Source of the DNA: Ignavibacterium sp. | GTDB taxonomy: Bacteria; Zixibacteria; MSB-5A5; GN15; PGXB01 | Assembly (NCBI GenBank): GCA_020724775.1 | Contig: DYGG01000029.1 | Location: 1-41,253, forward strand | DNA: 41,253 nt | Direction of reading: 5' to 3' | Shown here: positions 28,038-35,072 of the stretch, piece after piece | How the letters are laid out: the number at the start of each line of letters is the position of its first letter | How positions within the stretch are numbered: the stretch's first letter is position 1 | The notes under the pieces: generated by a model | Databases searched by the model: none | Told to the model about the DNA's origin: nothing | What the model saw: only the letters and a program-made list of their open reading frames with translations | Translations under genes and position numbers: made by a program

Positions 28038-28412
28038 GTTACCTCCTTCGGGCGATTTTCACCGCCGCCACAAGTAAGTAAGATTATTTCTCAGATATAA
28101 ATCGCCGCAAAATAGATAAAATCAATCTCAATTCATTGACTTATGTCAAGATTAATGAAATTGAATTTCTTTGTCAACCTTACATTGCTTCCAAATAGCA
28201 TCAAAGTTATCCACATTTGCGGCATTCTCAACGGTTGCGCCGAATTTCGTATAATCTCTATTTTTGACTGACCGACCTGTACTGCCCGGTCAGGAATTGC
28301 CAAAAGCAGATTTTGACGGAAACAAATCTTGCCCCTGCGGCGTTGCAAGCGTTGATAGAGAAATCAATGTTTAAAGCGAATAGTCAGTGACTCATTGAGA
28401 AAGGACAAGAAT
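28038..28412. other. divergent intergenic region between the octaheme gene and tpx
   Basis: 375 bases without a supported gene. It holds the TTGAC-N4-GTCAA dyad and -10 box of the octaheme gene. Towards tpx there is a seven-base-pair inverted repeat (28268-28274 with 28287-28293) and a TTGAT-N6-ATCAA repeat at about 28351-28366. A TATAAT at about 28250 lacks a good -35 partner. The tpx promoter is not clear. Confidence 0.4.
28109..28149 (-). promoter_or_regulatory. CRP/FNR-type binding site and -10 box of the octaheme HAO-like gene
   Basis: TTGAC-TTAT-GTCAA is a perfect 5-4-5 dyad at 28136-28149. It is close to the FNR consensus TTGAT-N4-ATCAA and to related sites of NO- or redox-sensing CRP/FNR regulators. 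A -10-like TATTTT lies at 28109-28114 on the minus strand. Transcription would start near 28102, placing the dyad centre at about -40.5, the classic class II activator position. The regulator is not in the window. Confidence 0.6.
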
Positions 28413-28931
28413 ATGCAGGAAAGAACAGGGCAATTCACCTTCGGCGGCAAGCCGTTTACCATGGTGGGACCGGAACTCAGAGTCGGCGACAGGGCTCCCG
28501 AATTCGAACTTACCGACAACGATATGAAACCGTTCCGTCTCTCCTCTCAAGCGGGAAAGACCGTCATTCTCTCGGTAGTCTCCTCGCTGGATACCTCCAC
28601 CTGCGATATCGAAACGCGCCGTTTCAATCAGGAAGCGGAAAGACTCGGTGACGATGTCGTCATATTGACCATCAGTATGGACCTGCCGTTTGCGCAGAAA
28701 AGATGGTGCGGCACCGCCGGTATTAATCGAGTAAAGACTCTATCTGATTATAAAGAGGCCACCTTCGGGAAAAATTACGGCGTCCTCATAAGAGAGTTGT
28801 ATCTACTCGCCCGGACCGTTTTTGTCGTGGACAGCAAGGGTGTCATAAGATATATCCAGCGCGTGAACGAAGGCAGTCACGAGCCGGACTATAAGGCGGT
28901 TCTCAACGCCCTGGCTGAACTGGCTAAATAA
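28413..28931 (+). CDS. tpx: Thiol peroxidase (Tpx, atypical 2-Cys peroxiredoxin)
   Basis: A 172-residue peroxiredoxin that reduces hydrogen and alkyl peroxides with thioredoxin. The peroxidatic cysteine lies in SLDTSTCDIETRRFN and the resolving cysteine in KRWCGTAGI, the Tpx-specific pair. The chosen ATG at 28413 has AAAGGA a few bases upstream; a TTG 18 bases earlier is unlikely. It has no clear signal peptide, so it should act in the cytoplasm, although Tpx is periplasmic in some species. It starts a plus-strand stress cluster with ferritin (57 bases later), an AhpD-like protein and a methionine sulfoxide reductase. Confidence 0.94.
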   Translation: MQERTGQFTFGGKPFTMVGPELRVGDRAPEFELTDNDMKPFRLSSQAGKTVILSVVSSLDTSTCDIETRRFNQEAERLGDDVVILTISMDLPFAQKRWCGTAGINRVKTLSDYKEATFGKNYGVLIRELYLLARTVFVVDSKGVIRYIQRVNEGSHEPDYKAVLNALAELAK

Positions 28932-28988
28932 TCAATTTTGAAAGCAGAATTTAGGACTCACAGAACTGAAATTAGAAAGGATAAAACA

Positions 28989-29477
28989 ATGATTAGCGAC
29001 AAGATGCAAAAAGCGCTCAACGACCAGTTGCGCGAAGAGTACTTTTCATCCTATCTCTATCTCTCTATGGCGGCTTACTTCCATTCACGGAATCTTGACG
29101 GTTTCGCCAACTGGATGATGAAACAGTCGGATGAGGAAAAAGGGCACGCCATGAAGTTCTACGAGTATATCAATGAGCAGCAGGGGAAAGTGGTCCTCGG
29201 CGCTCTGGAGAAACCGCAGACTGATTGGGCGTCGCCTCTGGCAGCCTTTCAAGATGCTTACAAGCACGAGCAGAAGATCACCGGACTGATTCACAATCTG
29301 ACCGACATGGCGATGGCGGAGAAAGACCACGCCACCCATATCTTCCTGCACTGGTTCGTGGAGGAACAGGTTGAGGAAGAGTCCAATGTCTCCAAAGTCG
29401 TGGAGATGCTGAAAATGGTCAATGACCATCCCCAGGGACTTCTTATGCTCGACCGCGCCCTGGGCGAGAGAAAATAA
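28989..29477 (+). CDS. ftnA: Bacterial non-haem ferritin
   Basis: A 162-residue four-helix iron-storage protein that oxidises Fe(II) at a diiron centre and stores it as mineral inside a 24-mer. Ferroxidase ligands are visible: Glu in LREEYFSSYLYLSMA, Glu and His in SDEEKGHAMKFYEY, and Glu/Gln in WFVEEQVEEE. There is no haem-binding Met as in bacterioferritin. ATG 28989 is used, with AAAGGA eight bases upstream. A strong terminator follows 40 bases after the stop. Pairing with tpx suggests protection from iron-driven peroxide chemistry, fitting a cytochrome-rich cell. Confidence 0.94.
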   Translation: MISDKMQKALNDQLREEYFSSYLYLSMAAYFHSRNLDGFANWMMKQSDEEKGHAMKFYEYINEQQGKVVLGALEKPQTDWASPLAAFQDAYKHEQKITGLIHNLTDMAMAEKDHATHIFLHWFVEEQVEEESNVSKVVEMLKMVNDHPQGLLMLDRALGERK

Positions 29478-29516
29478 ACAGGCATCGTCAGTCTGAAAAG
29501 ACGATTGAATTCTAAG

Positions 29517-29549
29517 GAGCGGGAAGTTATATTCCCGCTCTCTTTATTT
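29517..29549 (+). terminator. Rho-independent terminator after ferritin
   Basis: A nine-base-pair perfect stem, GAGCGGGAA with TTCCCGCTC (29517-29525 and 29532-29540), a six-base loop, then TCTTTATTT. It ends the tpx-ftn transcript. Confidence 0.88.
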
Positions 29550-29580
29550 AAGGTCGGAAAACGGGCGAAAGGCGGAGATT

Positions 29581-29940
29581 ATGGGCATAGAAAAGATTGA
29601 AAAATTCCGTGAAGAGCGAGAGCGATTGAACGAAATCGTCATGAAATATGCCGGCACCAATATCAAGCGGTTTTACAATATTGACTGGCAGGTTTACAAA
29701 GATGGCGCTCTTCCGGCAAAAACCAAAGAACTTCTCGGGTTTGTGGCGTCGATGGTTCTGCGATGCGACGACTGCATTTTGTATCATCTCCTTCAATGTC
29801 ATCAGTTGGGAATAAGTAGTGAAGAAATAGAGGAGGCGACCTCTGTCGCCCTGATAGTCGGCGGCTCCATTGTCATCCCCCATATGCGACGGGCTCTTCA
29901 GGCGTGGGATGACCTCCAGCAAACGGCTACTGCTAAATAG
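29581..29940 (+). CDS. AhpD-like carboxymuconolactone decarboxylase family protein
   Basis: A 119-residue all-helical protein of the CMD/AhpD superfamily. The redox motif is CDDC with a following His (LRCDDCILYHL, about residues 61-71), as in AhpD-type disulfide reductases and peroxidases rather than in true decarboxylases. The short length fits the single-domain family. It starts 31 bases after the ferritin terminator and is followed after 14 bases by the GAF-type reductase gene, so these two probably form one transcript. A thiol-based antioxidant role is inferred from the CXXC-His and neighbours; the electron donor is unknown. Confidence 0.82.
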   Translation: MGIEKIEKFREERERLNEIVMKYAGTNIKRFYNIDWQVYKDGALPAKTKELLGFVASMVLRCDDCILYHLLQCHQLGISSEEIEEATSVALIVGGSIVIPHMRRALQAWDDLQQTATAK

Positions 29941-29954
29941 AGGACCCCAGACCT

Positions 29955-30425
29955 ATGAACACAAAGAGAGAGATTTTCGACAGCATCAAAAAGGAAATCG
30001 ACCTTCTCCTTTCGGACGCCGGCTCCCGCGACCAGAAACTTGCTGGCATCTGCAAAATCTTAAACGAGCGACTGCCGCACTATGACTGGGTGGGATTTTA
30101 TCTGGTCAATCCAGCCCATCCGCGCGAACTTCTACTGGGACCTTTTGTCGGCGCGCCGACCGAACATATCAGGATTCCTTTCGGCAAAGGAATCTGTGGC
30201 CAGGCTGCCGCAAACAAAGAGGTCTTCGTGGTCGATGATGTCACCCGGGAAACCAATTACCTTTCCTGCAGCCCCTTTGTCAGGTCGGAAATTGTCCTCC
30301 CGATTCTCCACGACGGTAATATTGTTGGGGAACTGGATATTGACTCTCATATAGCCGGCAATTTTGATATTGATGACAGAGTTTTCCTGACCGAACTCTG
30401 CAAGAATCTCTCTTTGATATTCTGA
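29955..30425 (+). CDS. msrC: Free methionine-(R)-sulfoxide reductase, GAF-domain type
   Basis: A 156-residue single GAF-domain enzyme that reduces free Met-R-sulfoxide in the cytoplasm. GKGICGQAA (Cys81) and NYLSCSPFVRSEIVLP (Cys105) match the fRMsr family. The two cysteines are 24 residues apart, the same spacing as the catalytic/resolving pair of characterised enzymes. The third family cysteine, ten residues before the first, is absent here (His71). The VGELDIDS segment closes the domain. It lies 14 bases after the AhpD-like gene. A weak five-base-pair hairpin follows the stop. Confidence 0.85.
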   Translation: MNTKREIFDSIKKEIDLLLSDAGSRDQKLAGICKILNERLPHYDWVGFYLVNPAHPRELLLGPFVGAPTEHIRIPFGKGICGQAAANKEVFVVDDVTRETNYLSCSPFVRSEIVLPILHDGNIVGELDIDSHIAGNFDIDDRVFLTELCKNLSLIF

Positions 30426-30606
30426 AACCGTCGCAGCCCGGTTGTAGTTTCTCCTTAATTCAATCTGGACTACCGGAACCTATAAAGACGTCTTTCGATA
30501 ACTTCCTGGTTAATAACAACTTAGTGACGGCTAAGATTCCTCTTGATTCTCCCGACAGGCTTGCTCATCGTAACATCCAATAAATTCCTGAATTCCGGGA
30601 GAGACT

Positions 30607-31260
30607 ATGGGCGAGTTTGTGTACCGCAACCGACATTACAAAATTGATGAGGATGGTTTCCTTCTTAATCCCGCTCAATGGGATTCCGATTTTGCCGAGG
30701 GAATGGCGCCAAAACTGGAAATTCCCCATGGTCTGTCCGGCGAGCACTGGCGCGTTATCAATTTTATTCGCGAAACTTACCTGAAAATTGGTCGCTGTCC
30801 TCTGGTTTATCAAACCTGCAAATTGAACGGCATACATCTGAAGGAATTGAAAGCGCTCTTTCCTACCGGCTATCTGCGCGGCGCCTGTAAACTTGCCGGA
30901 ATCAGTTACCGGGAAGGGTTTATGGAGGGGTTCCCGTCGGAAGGGGAGAAACCCGACCATGACGGTACCGCTGAAAAGAGTTATGAAGTCGATGTCCGGG
31001 GTTTTCTGATTGACCCGCACGACTGGGACGAGCAATTTGCCATTTTCAAAGCCTATGAAATGAAAATGCCGGAAAAACTGACCGAGGGACACTGGCAGGT
31101 TATCAGATTTCTGAGGGAATCATTCAAGAAGAACCATCGAATCCCCACCATATATGAAACTTGCGAGTACTTGCGCCTCAGTATTGACGAATTAGAAAAA
31201 TTATTTCCCGATGGATATCATCGGGGTGCCGTCAAGATATCCGGCCTGCGGGTACGATGA
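30607..31260 (+). CDS. Tandem DsrC/TusE-fold protein lacking the C-terminal cysteine
   Basis: A 217-residue protein made of two DsrC/TusE-like domains (about 1-105 and 125-217). Each has the family core: a C-terminal half with HWRVINFIRETY or HWQVIRFLRESF, then LFPTGY or LFPDGY and RGACKLAG or RGAVKISG. In DsrC and TusE the last-but-one residue is a redox cysteine carrying sulfur; neither domain ends that way. Domain 1 keeps a cysteine (Cys94) at the position of the second DsrC cysteine, while domain 2 has Val209. It may be regulatory, like the RspA-type DsrC relatives, rather than a sulfur carrier. GGGAGA precedes the ATG. The 181-base gap upstream shows no clear promoter. No dsrAB or tusBCD in the window. 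Confidence 0.8.
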   Translation: MGEFVYRNRHYKIDEDGFLLNPAQWDSDFAEGMAPKLEIPHGLSGEHWRVINFIRETYLKIGRCPLVYQTCKLNGIHLKELKALFPTGYLRGACKLAGISYREGFMEGFPSEGEKPDHDGTAEKSYEVDVRGFLIDPHDWDEQFAIFKAYEMKMPEKLTEGHWQVIRFLRESFKKNHRIPTIYETCEYLRLSIDELEKLFPDGYHRGAVKISGLRVR

Positions 31261-31271
31261 ATTCAGGCCGG
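31241..31271. repeat. GC-rich inverted repeat at a convergent gene end
   Basis: CCGGCCTG (31241-31248) pairs with CAGGCCGG (31264-31271) across the stop codon of the tandem DsrC-like gene. There is no T tract on either side, so it is at best a weak bidirectional terminator. Confidence 0.4.
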
Positions 31272-31282
31272 CTTAATAATCT

Positions 31283-32227
31283 TTATCGTTTGATAGTGGG
31301 AGCCAGCGGGGCATCGGAGGGGACTCCCGACTTTTTCCGCTCAATATCTTTCATCTTCTCCCGGACAAACTCAATTCGCTCGGAATCTTCTTTTGGCGCG
31401 TACTTAAGATAATCCTGGAATGCCGCCAGGGCTTCCTCATAGTTCTTCATCCACTCGTAGGTTGCTCCCAGATTGTAAAAAGCGTTAGCCATCTGTGGTT
31501 TCAGAATAGAGGCTTGCTTGAAATCCTCCGCCGCGCCGGCATACTTCTTCAGGTCGTAACGAACCTGCCCCCGGCTGTAATACGCCTCGGCATATCCCGG
31601 ATTCAGTTCCGCGGCGCGAGTGTAATTCCGCTCCGCCATTTCATCATTGTTTCTCTGGCGATAGGCATGTCCCAGATTCAGGAAGGCGTGGGCGTTGGTT
31701 GGATTCAGTCGCACCGCATCAAGAAAGTCGTTGATGGCTAAGTCATATAGCCCTTTACTGAAGTGCAAAATTCCCCGATTGTAGTACGCCGGCGCATACT
31801 GGGAATCGACCGATATGGTCAGCGAATAATCATTAATCGCTTCTTCAACATTACCGCTCCGCTCACGTGCCAATCCCCGACTGTAATATGCATCCGTTAT
31901 GGTCTTATCAAGAGCAATCGCCAGGGAAAAGTCTTTGATGGCATCGTCATATCGTCCCCATGCCCCGTTTATAATTCCCCGCTGGACAAGAAAATCGGCG
32001 CTTCCCGGTGAAAAAGAGAGTGCCCGGTCAACCGCCCGCAATGCCTGGGTGTAATTCTTCTGCTGAAAATATTCGGTCGCTTTCTGGGAATAAAATTGCG
32101 AGGAATCGACCTGCGCCAGTGATAGTTTCCCGCCGCCGGTCAATCCGAGCGAAATTGCCAGAACAATGGCCGCCCTTCTCATGGCCGACATCTTACATCT
32201 ATCAAACATTATAATTCTGTTCTTCAT
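31283..32227 (-). CDS. Secreted TPR-repeat protein
   Basis: A 314-residue protein with an N-terminal signal sequence (hydrophobic core AAIVLAISLGLTGGG) and about seven tetratricopeptide repeats from about residue 45 to 285, each with the pattern AYYSRGLARERSGNVEEAI. The tail is charged and ends PLAPTIKR. TPR arrays are protein-binding scaffolds; the partner is unknown. ATG codons occur at residues 1, 7, 13 and 16; starting at 13 or 16 gives a more normal signal peptide, and no option has a good ribosome site, so the start is uncertain. A TATAAT lies upstream at 32274-32279, with TTGATG 19 bases before it. Confidence 0.82.
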   Translation of the reverse strand: MKNRIIMFDRCKMSAMRRAAIVLAISLGLTGGGKLSLAQVDSSQFYSQKATEYFQQKNYTQALRAVDRALSFSPGSADFLVQRGIINGAWGRYDDAIKDFSLAIALDKTITDAYYSRGLARERSGNVEEAINDYSLTISVDSQYAPAYYNRGILHFSKGLYDLAINDFLDAVRLNPTNAHAFLNLGHAYRQRNNDEMAERNYTRAAELNPGYAEAYYSRGQVRYDLKKYAGAAEDFKQASILKPQMANAFYNLGATYEWMKNYEEALAAFQDYLKYAPKEDSERIEFVREKMKDIERKKSGVPSDAPLAPTIKR

Positions 32228-32300
32228 AGAAAAGTTATTCTCCCGTAAAAAGATAGTCTTTGCTGCCTGATATATTATACAGCGCTACCAAAGTTTATCA

Positions 32301-33110
32301 TCAAGATTTATTGAACAATCTTTCGGCAAAGTCGAGCGTCCGCTTGACTACCTCCAACGGCGGCTCGGATAGGCGCTCTCCGGTGCCAACCTCAAACAGA
32401 ACATCGCGCAACTTTGACTTCCCTATAAATTCGGCTAACCGGCGCCAGTCTATTTTCCCCTCTCCGGGCGGGAGATGGTCATCATTTATGCCATAATTGT
32501 CCGAAAGATGAGTTGTCGTGATCCGGTCGTAATAGCGGTGCAGCAGATGAAACGGCTCACCGCTCATATTCTCGTGCGAACTGTCGTAGCAGAAGCCGAG
32601 CCGTGACGGTCCGAAAATATCAAGAAGCCGTCCGCAAAGCCAGGAACCGCGACTATCGGGCAAATTCTCCACGATAATCATAACCTCTGGCGGCGCTCCG
32701 GCAAGAACCCTCTCAACCGCTCCGGCCGAGCGACCCAGGCAGGCCTCCCTGGAATCATCAAAAAAATGATGTGGATGAATTATCACAGACGGAATCAAAT
32801 ATTCCGCCGCTTTTTCCGCTAACTCCAGGGTCAAATCAATCGCCTGCTGTCGGATGCCATTGTCTATCGCCGCCAGGTCATAGTCGCCGCCAAAAGGGGC
32901 ATGGAGGGATACAATCTCAATCCCGTGCTCTGCTGATGTTTCCCGAACTTTCTCGAAGTGATCTTCTCTGAAAATTCCGGAGTGTTCCCGGTTAGCGCCA
33001 ATAGAGATAAATTCTACACCACTGGCGGCATAAATTTCGAGTTGTTCGAAAATATCAACAGTATAGTCGAGGGTGGTTGAGAAACCGAAGCGGTAATTTC
33101 TTTCATTCAT
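32301..33110 (-). CDS. Sugar phosphate isomerase/epimerase-like TIM-barrel protein
   Basis: A 269-residue protein of the AP-endonuclease-2/xylose-isomerase-like superfamily, a TIM barrel that binds two or three divalent metals. Candidate ligands are in SLHAPFG, VIIHPHHFFDD, MIIVENLPD, GFCYDSSHE, THLSDN and VLFEVGTG, in the family order. Members isomerise or epimerise sugars or cleave abasic DNA; the substrate cannot be read here. ATG 33110 is preferred; a TTG six codons upstream is possible. No strong Shine-Dalgarno. A terminator-like hairpin lies only about 45 bases upstream on the same strand, so expression could be controlled by attenuation or this gene could have its own weak promoter. 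Confidence 0.8.
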   Translation of the reverse strand: MNERNYRFGFSTTLDYTVDIFEQLEIYAASGVEFISIGANREHSGIFREDHFEKVRETSAEHGIEIVSLHAPFGGDYDLAAIDNGIRQQAIDLTLELAEKAAEYLIPSVIIHPHHFFDDSREACLGRSAGAVERVLAGAPPEVMIIVENLPDSRGSWLCGRLLDIFGPSRLGFCYDSSHENMSGEPFHLLHRYYDRITTTHLSDNYGINDDHLPPGEGKIDWRRLAEFIGKSKLRDVLFEVGTGERLSEPPLEVVKRTLDFAERLFNKS

Positions 33111-33154
33111 CTTTTGAACATAATGCAATTGTGCCGCTTAATCAAAAGATATCG

Positions 33155-33192
33155 CCAAAAAGAAAACAGCCTCGCCACGGCGAAGCTGTTTT
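33155..33192 (-). terminator. Strong Rho-independent terminator upstream of the isomerase gene
   Basis: On the minus strand a 14-base-pair stem (including one G-U pair) spans 33163-33192 with a very short loop, followed by CTTTTT. On the plus strand the same stem has A-C mismatches, so it is built for minus-strand RNA. Confidence 0.8.
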
Positions 33193-33331
33193 ATCATTCG
33201 GACCATCTCAGGATTCCCTTGCCCTCCCTGAAACGATACCCTTGCGGGTATGAACCTACTGCCGTTCGTCCCGCCCCCCATATCAACAGAATAATAAGCC
33301 CCTAAATGTCGGGTCCTGTTGTCCGTTCTGG
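33155..33331 (-). ncRNA. Candidate structured RNA or attenuator leader
   Basis: The 416-base gap 33111-33526 has no credible gene. On the minus strand about 177 bases end in the strong terminator and contain further helices. These are a six-base-pair helix ATACCC/GGGTAT closed by a GCAA tetraloop (33236-33251), CAACAG with CTGTTG (33316-33321 with 33284-33289), and TCAGG with CCTGA (33227-33231 with 33208-33212). It resembles no riboswitch or housekeeping RNA that I recognise. It may be a small RNA or a leader of the isomerase gene. Confidence 0.4.
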
Positions 33332-33337
33332 CATTAG

Positions 33338-33365
33338 ATTATGCAATACCTATGCCGTCGACCAA
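33338..33365 (-). promoter_or_regulatory. possible promoter of the structured RNA
   Basis: TTGGTC (33360-33365), a 16-base spacer and CATAAT (33338-33343) on the minus strand. The -10 box is good and the -35 box weak. Confidence 0.35.
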
Positions 33366-33435
33366 TCAAATCGCAAGAGAAATGCAGCCGAAAGTCATTG
33401 TCAATAAACGAATTAGAATAGCAGAATGGTCATGG

Positions 33436-33456
33436 AAAAAGGAGACTTAAGGCTCC
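33436..33456 (-). terminator. possible terminator of cysK
   Basis: Near-palindrome (33441-33456) giving on the minus strand GGAG-C-C/G-T-CTCC with one mismatch, followed by TTTTT. It lies about 70 bases after the cysK stop. Weak stem. Confidence 0.4.
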
Positions 33457-33475
33457 GCATAATTCTGTTTGCCAC

Positions 33476-33513
33476 TGAAACAGGTATTTGAAACAGGATA
33501 TATTCTGAAACAG
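33476..33513 (+). repeat. three direct copies of TGAAACAG
   Basis: Copies at 33476-33483, 33489-33496 and 33506-33513, just after the cysK stop codon. Spacing is 13 and 17 bases. The role is unknown. Confidence 0.4.
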
Positions 33514-33526
33514 AGATAAAAGTCGT

Positions 33527-34459
33527 TCAAACGAGTTCCGTGAAGGTAGGAGTCGAAAGATACCGCTCGCCGGTGTCACAGATAAATGTTACAATCATCT
33601 TTCCTTCACTCTCTTTTCTGGAGGCTACCCGCAAAGCGGCGGCCACATTGGCGCCCGAAGAGATACCGGCCAGAATCCCTTCTTCCCTTACCAAACGATG
33701 GGTCGTCTTGATCGATTCTTCGTTACTTACGGTCATCACTTCATCCACAATATCCAGATTGAGAACGTCGGGTCTGAATCCGGCTCCAATTCCTTGAATC
33801 GGGTGCGGACCCCGCTCCCCTTTGCTTAAGACCGGTGATGCTTCCGGTTCGACCGCTACTAACTTCACCGACGGTTTTCGGGTCTTCAGATATTCACCTG
33901 CTCCCGTGATAGTGCCGCCTGTCCCAACCCCTGAAACCAGAATATCAACCGCTCCATCGGAATCCTGCCAGATTTCCGGACCGGTCGTGGTGCGGTGTAT
34001 AAAAGGATTGGCAGGGTTTTTGAACTGTTGCGGCATAAAAGCATTCGGCGTGCTTGCCACCAGTTCCTCGGCTTTCTTGACCGCCCCCGGCATACCGTCA
34101 GGTCCCGGTGTTAAAATCAGTTCAGCCCCGAATGCTTTAAGAAGGTTGCGCCGTTCAATCGACATTGTCTCCGGCATGGTCAGAACCAACTTATACCCGC
34201 GCGCCGCCGCAATAAAAGCCAGTGCAATGCCGGTATTTCCTGAGGTCGGCTCAATTATTATCGTATCCTTGGTAATAAGCCCCTTCTTTTCGGCGTCATC
34301 CAACATTGACGCCGCTATCCGGTCTTTGACCGACGAGCAGGGGTTGAATGATTCCAGTTTGCCGACTACCTTGCCGGGCAAACCGTTACTCAATCTATGA
34401 AGATGAATTAGTGGGGTCTTCCCAATAAGTTCAGTAATATCTTCCGCAATCTTAGGCAT
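33527..34459 (-). CDS. cysK: Cysteine synthase (O-acetylserine sulfhydrylase)
   Basis: A 310-residue PLP enzyme making cysteine from O-acetylserine and sulfide in the cytoplasm. Lys45 in [10 protein letters not shown] is the Schiff-base lysine. [10 protein letters not shown] binds the substrate carboxylate, [10 protein letters not shown] the PLP phosphate, and [10 protein letters not shown] lies near the C-terminus. The length is typical. It follows an Rrf2-type regulator gene by 16 bases and is surely co-transcribed with it. In Bacillus the Rrf2 protein CymR binds CysK to sense cysteine supply, so the pairing suggests similar control. Confidence 0.95.
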   Translation of the reverse strand: MPKIAEDITELIGKTPLIHLHRLSNGLPGKVVGKLESFNPCSSVKDRIAASMLDDAEKKGLITKDTIIIEPTSGNTGIALAFIAAARGYKLVLTMPETMSIERRNLLKAFGAELILTPGPDGMPGAVKKAEELVASTPNAFMPQQFKNPANPFIHRTTTGPEIWQDSDGAVDILVSGVGTGGTITGAGEYLKTRKPSVKLVAVEPEASPVLSKGERGPHPIQGIGAGFRPDVLNLDIVDEVMTVSNEESIKTTHRLVREEGILAGISSGANVAAALRVASRKESEGKMIVTFICDTGERYLSTPTFTELV

Positions 34460-34475
34460 CGTTTCCTCTACACTT

Positions 34476-34898
34476 CTATATGAAATACATCTCTTTATTG
34501 GACTGAATCAACTCCAGAACTTCCGATATCTTGAGCGAGCCGAGATATTCGACCACCCGCTTTTCCGCTTCTTTCCAGATGAAAGATAAGGAACCGGGAT
34601 TCCCTTCCTTCTCCTTTTCACCTCTCATCGGAGATATGATTACTCTCCCTTCAAAAGCGGTTACGACGTCAAGAACCGTGATCGAAGAGGGCTCCTTCGC
34701 CAGAATATAACCGCCGTTCTTCCCTCGAGTGGCATCGACAATCCGTGCCCTCCGCAACTGAGATAGCAGAAGTTCCAGGTAGCGGACAGGAACCCCTTGT
34801 GAGGTAGCAATCTCCTTGGCTTGCAAAGGACCCTTGCCGTAATGGGAAGCCAACGAAACAACCGCTCGTAAACCGTACTGTGCTTTTAATGAAAGCAT
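34476..34898 (-). CDS. Rrf2-family regulator without cluster cysteines, CymR-like
   Basis: A 140-residue winged-helix DNA-binding protein. The N-terminal part has the Rrf2 signature: [14 protein letters not shown], then [24 protein letters not shown] (recognition region) and [22 protein letters not shown]. The three cysteines that hold an iron-sulfur cluster in IscR and NsrR are absent; the protein has no cysteine. CymR, the cysteine-metabolism repressor of Bacillus, also lacks a cluster. With cysK 16 bases downstream, control of cysteine synthesis is the likely role. A promoter with TATTAT lies 42 bases upstream and no operator is identified. Confidence 0.88.
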   Translation of the reverse strand: MLSLKAQYGLRAVVSLASHYGKGPLQAKEIATSQGVPVRYLELLLSQLRRARIVDATRGKNGGYILAKEPSSITVLDVVTAFEGRVIISPMRGEKEKEGNPGSLSFIWKEAEKRVVEYLGSLKISEVLELIQSNKEMYFI

Positions 34899-34939
34899 AT
34901 TTCTCTCAATATCCTATCAGGAAATTGGATTATTTGCAT

Positions 34940-34968
34940 ATAATACGAAAAATGTCCACTTTACACAA
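34940..34968 (-). promoter_or_regulatory. promoter of the rrf2-cysK operon
   Basis: TTGTGT (34963-34968), a 17-base spacer and TATTAT (34940-34945) on the minus strand. The -10 box matches at five of six positions and the -35 at three. The predicted leader is about 35 bases. Confidence 0.55.
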
Positions 34969-35072
34969 ATTTTTATTACTGCCCGGAAATTCCCCAAGAC
35001 ATTTCGCCCCGACCTCCCCAACTGATACGGATTACAATCGATTTTATAAGTTCAGATTTTATTTGAGCCGGC

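Noticed and set aside
28351-28366. Second FNR-like site (TTGAT-N6-ATCAA) upstream of tpx
   Set aside because: The spacer is six bases, not four, and no -10 box fits it; likely chance or another factor.
33200-33340. tmRNA, RNase P RNA, 6S RNA or a known riboswitch in the cysK/isomerase gap
   Set aside because: I looked for the tmRNA TTCGAC segment, the RNase P core, the SRP loop, and GEMM, TPP and glycine riboswitch cores; none is present, so only an unclassified structured RNA is proposed.
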